Shown: positions 37,783-49,399, numbered from the stretch's first letter. The stretch is 64,000 nt of DNA from Perilla frutescens (GCA_026008535.1 BRKX01000013.1:57175726-57239725), one strand, 5' to 3'. The notes: generated from the letters alone by a model not told the origin. Numbers and translations are program-made.

Positions 37783-38145
37783 TGTTTACTTAATTTTTGC
37801 AGCTACAATCTATTATTATATCTTTTACTTTGGGAAAAGAGTTCCACTATTGAATTAATATCGAATATTATAAATTCTAATTAAGTTATGCAGTATGTTT
37901 ATGTTTAATTAAGTTATACTTGAATATGTTCAATTCAGTTATAAAAAGCATGCTTAATAAAAGTATATATAGGCTGTTGATTTTGTAATTTTAGATGATT
38001 TTAATTTTGAATATTTTATTTGAAATGTTATGTTTCTAAGCTTTCATTCATTTCAATCTTAATAATTTTTGTAATTTTTTTTTACATTGAACTAATGGGT
38101 ATCATTGTTTCTAGGTTTGGGGGTGTTTTTAGTGCTTCACTGTAG

Positions 38146-41100
38146 ATGGAGAGGGTTAATGTGATTTACCATTATAAGGGTAGATGGATGCACATTCCGG
38201 AGTTAGCATACATTGAGGGTGATAGTAAATTCATTGAAAATGTTGACATTGATTATCTATCATTTACTCACATGCTTAAAGCTTACAAGGAAGAATTTGG
38301 GGTGTCGGGTGTTAAAAAATTGTGTTATGTGAAACCTGGAGTAGCATTAGCAAGTGGGCAGCTCAATGTGATTGAAAATGATGATGGGATTAAAAAACTT
38401 ACAGGATTGATAAAGCTGAGTTTCCATCCCACTGATACTTTGCGCATTTACCCATTAAGTAATGGTGATAGTACAACACTTGTAGGTACTGAAAGTGATT
38501 ATGATCAGTTAATAAATGACATAATCAATGAGTTGGTAGTTGAAGAACATATTCAGTCTAATGATGAGAGGGAGAGGATTATGGAAACTAATGACGGGGA
38601 AACTGGTGGACAACATAGGCAACCTATTGATAAGGGCAAAGGGGTTATGCAAACTGATGATTGTGAAACTTTTGTTGAGGATAATGTGGACTTAGATTCT
38701 GAGGAAGATGAGTTTGATATTAATTCAGAGGCTATAACTATCCAGTTGATTAACCAGAGTAAGAGAAATGTAAAGTATGATATAGATGATAACAATCCAC
38801 ATTTCATATTAGGCATGTCATTTAAGAATGCAGTTGAGGCTAGACTTGCAATTAGAAGATACAGTGTTGCCAAATGTACTCCTCTGAATGTCAAACCAAA
38901 TGATTCTGAGAGACTTAGAGCCAAGTGCAAAACACAAGGATGCCCATTTCATTTGTACATTTCCAAAGATGAGAACACTGGGGCTATGATTGTGAAGAGG
39001 ATTGAGGGTGAACACAACTGTTTGAGAGATGGCAATAATAGTCTAGCATCTGCTAAGTTTCTTGCACTTGAATTTAAGGATAAAATTTATACAAACCCAA
39101 GAACATCTGTGAAAGAGATAATTGCTGATGCTGAGAAAAGAATGAAATTATATGTTTCTAAATCAAAAGGCAAGAGGGCTAAAAGAATTGTGATGCATGA
39201 GTTGGATGGTAGTTTTAAGGCTGAATTTGCAAACATAGGGGCCTATGCTGCAAAGATCAAAGAAGAAAACCCTGGAACAACTATTGAATTGGAAATATGT
39301 GAAGAATCTTTGAGGAATGAAGGCAAGTTTGTGTTCAAAAGAATTTTTTTTTGCTTTGATGCTTTGAAAAGAGGTTGGAGAATAGGTTGCAGGCCAATCA
39401 TAGGCCTAGATGGTGCTCATCTTAAGGGTATTGTTAGCGGTCAGGTGTTGGCTGCTATTGGACAAGATGAGAATGACCAACTCTACCCAGTTGCATGGGC
39501 TGTTATTGGAACAGAGAATAAGGATAACTGGGGCTGGTTTTTGCAAATCTTGATTAAAGAACTTCAAATTGAGAATGGAGGAAGGAGTCTAACCATAGTG
39601 TCTGATATGCAAAAGGTTAGTGACATTAATTTTGTTTAAATATTTTATCATGCAGCTTCTAATTATTCAATTTGATGCAGGGTTTGGTACATGCAGTGTC
39701 TGATATACTGCCTCATGTTGAGCATAGATATTGTGCTAGACACGTATATGCCAATTGGAGTAAAAAGTGGCGTGGAAAGGAATTGAAGAAGAGATTTTGG
39801 TGTTGTGCTTGGAGCAGTTTTAAAGAAGAGTTTGATGATAATTTGAAAATGTTAGGGGATATTAGCAAGAAAGTAGCTGAAGACTTTGTGGCATATAATC
39901 CAGGTACATTTTGTAGGGCTTTTTTCAGTTTTAGAAGTAAGTCTCATATGGTTGACAATAATATCACCGAGAGCTTTAATTCAAGTATAGTAGATGCTAG
40001 ATATAAACCTATTGTGTCGATGCTTGATAAAATGAGGCTTAGTGCCATGAAGAGGTTGGCAACTAATAAGTTATTGTCTGATACCTGGATAATGGATTGG
40101 AGTCCAGCTTGTTTAAAATCATACCAATCAAATTTGGAGCTTGCATTTGGGTGTAGAGTGATGTTTAATGGAGATAATGGATATGAGATTGGGGATGGGG
40201 ATGATAGGCATAAAGTGTTTCTGGATAGGTGTATTTGTACGTGCATGTTATGGGAACTCACTGGCATTCCATGCTCACATGCAATTTGTGCCATTAAACA
40301 TGCCAAGCAAGACCCCAAAGCATTTATCTCAAACTGGTATCACAAGTTAACATATATGGCATCATATGAGCATGTAATTGAACCAATGGCAGGAAAATTG
40401 TTGGGGAGCTATAATGGTTTTGAAAAAGTAGAGCCATCACCCATAGTTAAATCAGTAGGAAGGCCAAGAAAGAATAGGATTAGAGCAGTTAATGAAAATA
40501 GGAGAGGGAATACTAGTGGGGTACTTGGTAAGAAAGGAGTTGTGATGAGTTGCTCAATTTGTCATGGAATAGGACACAATCGTGCTAGATGCCCTAACAA
40601 GAACTCACAGGTATCACAATGTACTCAGTTAAACACCATCTATGTTTTAGTGTTCTGACTTACTTTGCAATTTGTTTTAACACTATCTGTTTTGTGGAGT
40701 TCATGCATGTCCTCTGCTAGTAATAAAAAAACTCGCCCAAAATCTACCAAGAAGAAATCATTTGGGACTGCAAGCGAGTCTCTATCTCAAGTATCATCTG
40801 CAAATCCAAGTGCATCCATGTGCCAGCCATCATTTGCTCAGTCATCTGGAGCTGCAAAAGGCATCAAGAAGAATAAAAGAACCACTGGCCTTGGAATCCT
40901 TATTGATGAAAATTCTAGAAATATGATACTTAATGTGAGTATTTTTCTTAAGCTTGGAATTCTTTTCTAAACATACTTCATTTTCACTTGCTTCTTTCAT
41001 TAACTGTAATGATTTGTTTTTCTCAATTTAAATGTAGCCTGGCTTCCCTTCGGAAAGATTGGTGTTACAAAATGATCATATTGCTAGCCAAGCTCTGAGC

Positions 41101-41364
41101 TCACATCTGGATGTTAATGTGAGGTACCCGATTCCTAATGAGAAGGAGATTAGACAAACAATGCAGTCTTCAAGAGTTCTAATGAGCAGTGGCAATAGAC
41201 AAATTGCTTTCACTGGGGATGGATCAAATTCAATTGCTCCTGATCAACTCCCTTTCAAACCACCAGGCTTGAAATGGAAAGGAAAGAGATCAATCACTGC
41301 AACACAACTTCAAAATGAAAGGGATAAGAAGAGGGCTAAGAAAGGGGACACTAACAAATCTTAA
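38146..41364 (+). CDS. MuDR-type transposase (MURA-like)
   Basis: Exons are 38146-39615, 39681-40610 (or slightly longer), about 40721-40934 and 41038-41364; the product is about 980 residues. Domains in order: an N-terminal PB1-like region of plant MULEs (about 1-105), an acidic stretch (about 125-195), the MuDR DNA-binding zinc domain (about 215-285, ending GEHNC), the MULE DDE catalytic domain, a SWIM zinc finger (CTCMLWELTGIPCSH, about 675-690), a CCHC knuckle (CSICHGIGHNRARC, about 781-794) and a basic Ser/Lys-rich tail. Probable catalytic residues are D422 (GLDGAHLKG), D487 (VSDMQKG) and E587 (NNITES). The first and last introns are clean GT-AG and phase 0. The join of exons 2 and 3 is unclear: the strong donor at 40611 does not keep frame with the acceptor at 40720, whereas a weak donor after 40627 would. 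The enzyme would bind the TIRs and excise and insert the element in the nucleus. Confidence 0.9.
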
Positions 41365-41960
41365 CTTGATGTAGCCAGACCTTTTGTTTATCTTTTGTAC
41401 ATCTTTTGTAGCTTGAAAAACAAGTTAACACTTAGCATGGGCTTTGATTGTTCTTTTGTACATCTTCTTCCTACTTAGGCTGCCTCTTTTGTGGCATATG
41501 TGGAAAACATTGATGCTGGCAGTCTATATTTTGAATGAAATTAAATGCTTGTGTTATTATGACTACATCTAATGTTCATTGTGAGTATCCATTACATGTT
41601 TTTTGCATGATCCATTACATCTAGCAGAAGCAAAAGTTGCTGAAATATAGTTTATTGCATGTGTAGATGTTCATGCTAACAGTAATCCTGAAAAATTGTG
41701 AACAATATATATATTAGTGTTTTTCATGAAATGAAATGAAATCCCCAAATTTGCACTTCAATTTGGGGTTTTTTAACCTAAAATAACACATTTAAAGCCG
41801 TTAATAACGCGCGGTGTTAACGGCAAATAGTTTGAGGATTAACGGCAGGATGAATTTGATACATTTTAAAAAGTTTAGGGACTCATTTGGCCCGAAATTT
41901 TGTTCGAGGACCAAAGTGAGATTTCAGACATAGTTGTAGGACTAAATTGAACCTTAACCC

Positions 41961-43140
41961 ATATATATATATAGTAGTATTAAAAATTTGGGGGTAACAG
42001 CCACCACGAGCCCACCTAACTCCGTCTGTGGCCGTATCTATCAAATAAAAACAAAGACGAAAGTAGTTGACATAAAGTGAGAAGATACAAGACAACATTC
42101 TGGCTGACACAAAGATCCTCAGCCATGCACTCCAATAAACAATCAACCATGCCTTGACGACAGAAAGTGACCCATTCATGAAGTGGACTGTAAGATTCAA
42201 ATGTTGCCTCTCTCTCTCTCTCTCTATGGCCAGATGCTATCCACGATCTCCTCATATATACGTCATCGCCGGTGATCGCCTATAAATAGAGGGCCTCTCA
42301 ACACAACAAAGAAAAGAATTGCATAAGAAAGAAAATAATTACATAAAAAGAAATGAATTACACAACCAACTAAGTAGCTTAAACTCCCCGTAATATTTCT
42401 TCATATGTTGTATAGATTTTCACTAAGTCAACAGATGCTTGGATAGAAGCACAACTAGTTGATAGTTTCAAGATCACCCTCTTAAAGATTGAAAGAGATA
42501 TAAAACCTTGTAAAAATACCAATAGCACCTAAATCTCTAACAAAGTGTAAGTCATAGCTGAAGAAATAGAGGCCGCAAATCTAACTGTCGGAGACTGCAA
42601 GTGTAAGTCGTTGATCCAGCTGAGTTAATCGTGTCTCCGAGAGAGCCACCGTTCCCAGAAATAGCGATCGGAAAAGTTTCTAAAACCTTGAAAAGATTTT
42701 GATAGCACCTAATTTTCCAACAAGTGTGAGCCACCACTGAATAAATAGCCCCCACAATAGCTAATTATCGGAAACTATAAGTGTGAGAAGTCGACCCAGC
42801 TAAGGTAACCATATCTCTGAGAGAGTTGTTGTTCCCAAGTTCAGCCGCCCTTCATTGTATAAATTGTAAAAGAGTATTTTACCTTTACATAGTGAAGCCC
42901 ACTTCGCTAGAAGGAAGAGAGAACGTAGAAATATTGCTTATTTCCTTGCTTAATTGCTTATCTTATCTGCAATATATTTCTCAACTGCATACATCAATCA
43001 GCTGAGTCTCAACCAACTCAGCTGATCAGCCAGACCCTTGAAAGTTTGAATTTATACATCTCAAAACGAGTTAGGGCCCCTATTCCGCATTTAAAGTTAT
43101 ATGTGAAAAAGAGTTTATTCAACTCCCTCCCCTTTTAAAC
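41961..43140 (+). other. Unassigned promoter/leader-like region with direct repeats
   Basis: A (CT)n tract at 42210-42225 is followed by a strong TATA box, CCTATAAATAGAGGGCC, at about 42279-42295, then an A-rich leader with no long frame. Two imperfect direct repeats of about 155 bp follow (about 42505-42660 and 42685-42838), sharing AAAACCTTG, ATAGCACCTAA, GTGTGAG/GTGTAAG and CTGAGAGAG/CCGAGAGAG words. The arrangement recalls a retroelement or pararetrovirus promoter and leader, but no primer-binding site or coding region follows, so no assignment is made. Confidence 0.4.
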
Positions 43141-43680
43141 TCTATTTGAAAATGAGTTTATGCAATGCTGGCGGAGCCGAGGAAGGTGGAGGTGGAGTCA
43201 AGACTTGCTATTGCTCAATCGGTCTATTCCGCGACGGTGGAGGCGGTGATGAGTCGGTGTCATTTAATTTATGAAGGAAGGGACATCGAAGGTTTGGTTG
43301 AGGTTGGGAGAAAGCGCTACGGCGATGGAGGACAGTGTCGCTTGGGCTGCTAAATTATGTTGAGTGAAGAAGAAAATGAGCTGCTGCGCTGAGCCGTCGG
43401 CAAAATGCTTGCCTAAGTAGAAGAAAATGAATAAAATCATTAGAAATCCAGAGATTCTGACAAGCGTGGCGGATTTGCAGAGATCGGAGATTCCACCGCC
43501 ACTGCTGCCAATAATCCTCTTGGTGCTGGTGGAAGCTACTTCCGATGATTTTGGCGTGAATTTGTTTCATCTTTTGGAAATCGGCGCATATTTGGAGAAA
43601 TACGAATACTTTTTACAGAGTGAATGGTCAGACTTGTGGAATTTTTAAATTGGGTGAAGTGAAATCGTGAAATTGTGAAT
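43141..43680 (+). other. GC-richer gene-like fragment, unidentified
   Basis: This patch has higher GC than its surroundings and short open frames on both strands (43165-43353 and 43427-43648 on +), separated by stops. No family is recognised. Composition suggests a decayed piece of a host gene rather than a transposon. No function can be offered. Confidence 0.35.
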
Positions 43681-43796
43681 AAATTTGGGAATGTAGTCAT
43701 GATTTAATGATTTTTTTCAATTAGGGTTAATAAAAGTCTCATGTGGCTCACATGCTAACATTCTCATCAAGTGTTAACCAGTCCATCAATAAACCG

Positions 43797-43868
43797 GGAT
43801 CCGTGGCGCAATGGTAGCGCGTCTGACTCCAGATCAGAAGGTTGCGTGTTCGATTCACGTCAGGTTCA
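43797..43868 (+). tRNA. tRNA-Trp (anticodon CCA)
   Basis: The 72-nt cloverleaf has an acceptor stem GGATCCG, a D-arm with TGGCGCAATGGTAGCGC, an anticodon stem TCTGA/TCAGA with loop CTCCAGA (anticodon CCA at 43829-43831), and a T-arm GCGTG/CACGT with loop TTCGATT. There is no intron. The sequence is the standard plant nuclear tRNA-Trp form except for one base: the 3' acceptor strand reads CAGGTTC where CGGGTTC would pair, leaving a C-A mismatch at the sixth pair. A run of T's that would end polymerase III transcription is not immediate (TTTTGAAAC comes about 30 bp on). The gene may be functional or a slightly decayed copy. Confidence 0.93.
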
Positions 43869-44284
43869 AACTTCCAGATCCAAAACGGTTCCAACTCTTT
43901 TGAAACTTGAAGAAAACCAGTCCATCAATAAACTTGGAACTATAAATGCATTTCACGGTCTTTTGTGGTTACTTTTGTTTGAAAAGTGCAAAAAGAACCA
44001 ACATTGCATGTAATTAACCAACATTTCTCAAATGAGTGAAGATTAAAAAAAAGGAAATGAACCACGTACACATGTAATTAACCGAAAAATGAAATTTTCT
44101 TAGATTTTCTGAATATCGATCTGTCTAAACAATTCAAGTATATATATATATGTGTGTATATATATATATATATAATTATTTCTCTTGATACATATGAAAA
44201 TTCAGCTTCGATCACTTAGAGCAAGACTAGAGGTAATACGTTTCTCCCATGCATACATATATAATCTGAGAAATTAACAAGACA
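43869..44284. other. Spacer with (TA)n
   Basis: No gene is seen. CCAGTCCATCAATAAAC occurs before the tRNA (43778) and again at 43918, about 140 bp apart, so the tRNA lies between two short direct repeats. (TA)n/(TG)n lies at 44140-44175. Confidence 0.45.
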
Positions 44285-44639
44285 TTAATTAAGTAGTTTC
44301 ACATGATTGTACATTTGCCAGCCGTGGTGACTATGTTGCAGACTGCGCTGGTAATTTGGCAGATTGCGGTGACTATGGTGGTGGCCACCTCCATTTTCCT
44401 CTGTGCACGCGGTTACGACAATCAAACAGAAATCAAGAAGCATGCATGATCTATATATATACATATATATATATGTGTGTGTGATTGAACATTATCATAT
44501 ATGTGTGTATATATATTATGATTTTCACAATAATGTAAATTTAATTAAGAAACAAATGAATATGCGGCTAATACCTTTCCAGTTCTAGGAACAATTGCTT
44601 GTGATTGAGAAAGTTCATTCCCTTGCTGCCACACATGCC

Positions 44640-46080
44640 CAAAGGATAAAATATTAAATATTATATATATAGTACAAAAGAAGTTATTACTATCAGGCAT
44701 TAGCTAGTTTCAAGATGAAATTAATTAATTAATTCCCTGTTTGATGTTATCAATATTTTCTAGATGTTACTTAGCGTGTCAAATTTTATATATATTACAT
44801 GCAATTTTTTGTATTTCACTATCAAATTTATAATTTTAATAATATTTATTATAAAAAAAATTAGTTATAACATAAGTTAATTACTCCCTCCATCCCAATA
44901 GTAAGGTACACCTTGCCTTATTTGGTTGTGCCAATAGTAAGGTCCACTTCCAAATATGGAAATGATTAATGTCAACATCAAAGTTGACCCCACTTACTTT
45001 GTATTAATTTTTATTATAATACTCCTTAAAGAAGTGGACTTCACTTACTTTACCCACTACTTAACCAACTAATCCATTTCTCCTTAATCTTCGTGCCTAA
45101 TAGCAAGTGGACCTCGCTATTGGGACGGAGGAAGTAATATTTATCAACAAAAAATGAATTAAAAAAATTATAAATTATAATTATGAAATAATCAAGTATA
45201 ATAATATGAATTATTAATTGAAGACCCAAATAAAATACTAAAAATAATATTTATAAATTATAATTAGGTGGGATGAACCCCAGTAAATAATTATAAAATT
45301 AAGGTGAAGTAAACATAATTGAAAGTGAAGAAAAAATACAGAAAAAATAAATAAATCATAATTTAAAAGTGTAAGATAGAGTGAAACGACAAATTAATCT
45401 CATATGTTAACTAATTAGTGGGATTGAGTTGAAATTTCCTATTACCCTTTTTCGTGTTTCACTCCGTGTTCCATTATCAAATTTATGATTTTAATAATAT
45501 TTATTATAAAATAAAAATTAATTATAACATAAATAATCATAGTCAATATTTATAAAAAAAATGAATTATAAAATTATAAAATATAATTTTGAAAAAATCA
45601 ACCACAATAATGAATTATTAATTGAAAATCAAAATTAAATATTAAAAAATAATTATAAACCCTAATTGGGAGGGTTAACCCTAAAAACAATCATAAAATT
45701 AATATTATATAAATAAAAATTAATTATAACATAAATAATCATACCCAAAGGATAAAATATTAAATATTATATAGTACAAAGGAAGTTATTACTATTAGCT
45801 AGTTTCAAGAAGAAATTAATTAATTAATTCACCGTTTGTTGTTATCAATATTTTCGAGAAGTTAGTTAGCGTGTCAAATTTAATATATATTACATATAAA
45901 AAATTAATTATAACATAAATTAATTAATATTTATAAAAAAAAATGAATTAAAAATTTATAAATTATAATTATGAAATAATCAACTATAATAATGAATTAT
46001 TAATTGAAAATTGAAAATAAAATACTAAAAAATATTTATAAATCATAATTAAGTGGGATGAATACTAATAAACAATTATA
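44640..46080. repeat. Tandemly duplicated AT-rich block with a MITE
   Basis: AAAGGATAAAATATTAAATA and the following 180 bp at 44640 recur at about 45745. ATTAATTATAACATAAAT-type blocks occur at about 44850, 45520, 45715 and 45905. They belong to the dispersed AT-rich family, in the opposite orientation to 5690-6080. All lie in the first intron of the truncated Cys-rich gene. Confidence 0.65.
44884..45134. mobile_element. Stowaway-type MITE
   Basis: The ends are CTCCCTCCATCCCAATAG and CTATTGGGACGGAGGAAG, inverted, with TA on each side (44882-44883 and 45135-45136). It contains the internal inverted words AATAGTAAGGTCCACTT and AATAGCAAGTGGACCTC. It is non-coding. Confidence 0.9.
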
Positions 46081-46529
46081 AAAGGGCAAAAATTTCCGTA
46101 CACTAGTTGTACATAGATCGATACTTTTTAAAGATACATGTGATACTTTTGACTTTTGAGTGATACGTTTTAGTTTTACAGATGATACTGATTGTGACAT
46201 TGAATATGATGCACCCAGTGCACACAATTCCAGCTCTTATAAAATTAATTAGGTTTGGTGGATGCATATATGCATGAGATGGAGAAGAACATAGATGTAA
46301 TTAATTAGCATCAATACATATGTACCTGATGACGAGCTTCTATCAAATATTCACGTATGTTCTGCAGGAAAGCGAAGTTATCGAGGAATTGAGTGGCACC
46401 ATTGTGGGTGTGGTTGGCGGCGGCGGAGAGATAACAGCTGCGGCATAAATCGTAGGATGTCCCGGCCTTGAAGCAGAAGACGCAGGAGAAGAAAATCCCA
46501 GGGATGAAGTCCTTGCACCAGTTAATACA

Positions 46530-46939
46530 ATTGATTTTTGGGGTTGATTATTCCAAACTTAGGGTATATAATTTTTAAATTTTTAGCAATAAATATTAAT
46601 TATGATTATTTATAATATAATAAATTTTATTTTTTACAAAATATTATTAACAATATACAATTTTAATGTTGACACACATGAGTTGGGATTAGAGGATCTC
46701 TACACCTTACATAATGACCACCTGATCGTGAAACAAATGATTTGAAATTTTTTATTATAATTATTCATTTGGTAAATAAGATTTGTTCAATTGTGTTATA
46801 AATTTCTAAACATGAAATTATAGTGTGTATTAGACACCGTGAATCATTCAGTTATAATAAAATAAAATCTCATGTTGAGTTGAACAAATACAACTCCAAA
46901 AAATAAGCGCATAACCAAAACAACATATATATATATATA
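46530..46939. repeat. Dispersed AT-rich repeat and (TA)n
   Basis: GGTTGATTATTCCAAA near 46549 through AGAGGATCTC near 46693 is a copy of the family at 5900-6080. (TA)n at 46924-46939 abuts the palindrome. No gene is seen. Confidence 0.5.
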
Positions 46940-49337
46940 GGGGATGGTTACAATGCAAACACTACCTTGTATAGAAACTAGAAACACATCTCACACCATA
47001 CAATCAATAAAGATCTATGGTCTAGATTTGTTTAAAAGGGGTGGTGGCAATTCTGTAATATTTGGAAAAAAATTTGCGCGAGGTATTAATGTAATTTGGT
47101 AATTCTTATAAAAATCACATAGGATATTTAATAACATATCGTCATGCTAACGAAGTATTATCATTATGCTAACGAAGTGTTATCGTTATGCTAATTACAG
47201 TTTTTCTCATATTGCTAACGAAAATTAAATTCTAATGGGATGAAATAAACCATAATTCATATATAATAAACTCCAATGATCTAAAAAAATAGAATTAAGT
47301 TTTAAAAATTAATTATAAACCCTAATTGGATGGAATAAACCATAATAACAATATAAATATACAGCATTAGCATAATGATATTGTTTTATCAGCACTACGA
47401 ATAAACTATGTTAGCATATGACAATTCATCGTTAGCATAGGGTATAAACCATAAATGGATGAAGAAAATCCTAACTAATATATTCTAATTTGATGAAATA
47501 AACAATATATAATAATCAATTAGTAAATAAAACATAAAAACTAAATCATAAAAAATAATTATAAGTTCTAATTGAAATATAATAAATCATAGTAACAATA
47601 TAAGTATGTGTACTACGTTAACATTATGATAATCATTCATCAACACAATGAATCCAATATGTTAGCATATAACAAAAGCTTCGTTAGCATACGTTATCAA
47701 CTTATCATAATGCTGACAAACTATTATTTAAAAGCTAATGAAAGCATTTTCGCACTGGACACGAGTAAAAATGTATATTTTTGTATTTTTCGTCTATATT
47801 TATTTAAACAAATATATCCATGACTGATCTTGAATTAAAGATCATAAAAAGATCTTTAATTTGGTATATTATTTGTGTTGATCCGATTTGAAACGAATGA
47901 GTTATGGCTGTTCTAAGTTTTTAAGATTTTTCTTAAAAAAGTGATGACATCAGCTTTTTTATGGGGATTGGACAAATATACCCCTGCCTCCTTATTTTTT
48001 GCCTTGACCTCGACATTTAATCTCAGCCATTAGATCATCTAGGTGGACGGTATAAGATGGGTTCATAGTTCCTACACCAGATAATGGTGTATTTTTGATC
48101 CAAACCCTATATATATATATAGGATATGGATCATATGAGAATACTTTATTGGTGTGAGAAATGAGAACTCATCTTACACCATCCAATTTAATCATCGAAT
48201 GGCTGAGATTTAAGGTGACAATTTCATAAATAATAGAGTAAAAAATAAAAGAAGGAGGGCTATTTTCGTTCAAACCCATTAAAAATGATGATGTCAGCAA
48301 TAAAAAAAAAATCTTAAAAACTTTAACCGACCATAACTTGCTCGTTTTTAATCCAATGCACACAAAAGATATATCAAATTAAAGCTCTCTTCATTCTCTT
48401 TCAATTAAGATGTCGAAAGACTATGTTTAGATGAAAAAATATGAACGAAAAATAAAAAAGAAAAATTTTCACTCGTGCCCAGGTTGTAAATGCTTTCGTT
48501 AGCATATAATAATTCTTCGTCAGCATTATGATAATATATGATAACCTATGCTAACGAAGCATTTGTCATATGCTAACATAATGTATTCGTTGTGCTAATA
48601 AAGAATTATCATAATGCTAGAGTAGTATAAATTTATTAGGGTTTATTAAATCTCAATTATGGTTTATTTAATCTCAATTATGGTTTATTCCATTCAATTA
48701 TCATTATTTTTTTTTAAATTTAGTTTTTTATTTATAGTTCTTAATTGGTTATTATGGTTTATCCCATCCAATTATAGTTTATAACGTATGTCGACAGAGT
48801 ATTGTCATATGCTAACATAGTGTATTCGCAATGCTGACGAAGCAAAACCATAATGCTAATGTAGTACAAATATATTATTATTATGATTTGTTCCAACTCA
48901 TTTAGGGTTTACCACATCCAATTAATGTTTATTTTACCTAATTAGGTTTATTTCATCCAATTATGATTTTTTTCCATTTAATTATGATTTATTAAATCAA
49001 ATTAGGTTTATAATTAATTTTTAGAATATTTTTTTCACTAACAATATTTGAAAACTTTAATTAGCATAACTATAATGCTTCGTTAGCATTATGATAATAC
49101 TTTGTTAGCATTATGATAATACTTCGTTAGCATAATGATATGTTATCAAATTCTCCGTGATTTTTATAAGAATTACCAAATTACGGTAATACCCCATCGC
49201 GAAAACCTTTTCAGATATTACAGAATTGCCACCGCCTTTTTCGTCAAATCTAGACCTTTGATTTTTGATGGATGTGTGGTGTAAGATGTGTTCTCATTTC
49301 TCACACAAGGGGTTGTTTTTACTTTTTATATAACCCC
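46940..49337. repeat. 2.4-kb palindrome (foldback element or inverted pair)
   Basis: The sequence from 46940 to about 48110 matches the reverse complement of about 48120-49337 along nearly its whole length. Matching pairs include ATCACATAGGATATTTAATA near 47115 with the inverted copy near 49150, the GCTTCGTTAGCATACGTTAT block near 47679 with its partner near 48550, and GATTTTTCTTAAAAAAGTGA near 47925 with its partner near 48300. The centre is a (TA)n tract at 48108-48122, and (TA)-rich tracts lie at the left end. Many ATGCTAACGAAG/CTTCGTTAGCAT words recur as subterminal repeats. There is no coding frame. Confidence 0.88.
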
Positions 49338-49344
49338 ACCCATA

Positions 49345-49399
<55 letters not shown>

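Larger units (their letters stand above)
36626..41960 (+). mobile_element. Apparently complete autonomous Mutator-like element (MULE)
   Basis: The left end GGGTTAAGGTCCAATTTAGT and right end ACTAAATTGAACCTTAACCC are inverted copies, and similarity continues for about 165 bp on each side, through the TTCGGGCC block to the CCATTAAC/GTTAACGG block. Both ends abut (TA)n tracts, so a 9-bp duplication (TATATATAT/ATATATATA) is compatible but not independently diagnostic. Between the ends are a WRKY-derived exon (37513-37782) and a transposase gene (38146-41364) without nonsense mutations in the main domains. The total of 5335 bp, long TIRs and an open transposase make this the best candidate for a recently active transposon in the window. 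Confidence 0.88.
44285..46520 (-). pseudogene. 5'-truncated Cys/His-rich gene, unidentified family
   Basis: Three exon-like blocks read right to left: 46520-46326, 44625-44575 and about 44400-44285. The first encodes a Cys-rich module with GIFFSCVFCFKAGTSYDLC, then RSCYLSAAANHTHNGATQF and a DNFAFLQNIREY tail, resembling a ZZ-type or C1-type zinc module. The second encodes QGNELSQSQAIVPRTGK. The third, depending on which of two AG acceptors is used, gives a His-rich tail (GGGHHHSHRN) or an alternative open frame. Splice sites between blocks are GT-AG and in phase. Upstream of 46520 the sequence changes abruptly to a dispersed AT-rich repeat, so the 5' end including any start codon is missing. 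The 1.7-kb first intron is full of repeats. I cannot name the family. Confidence 0.55.

Noticed and set aside
43165..43648. Two + strand frames in a GC-richer patch
   Set aside because: Stops separate them and no family was recognised, so they are listed only as an unidentified fragment, not as genes.
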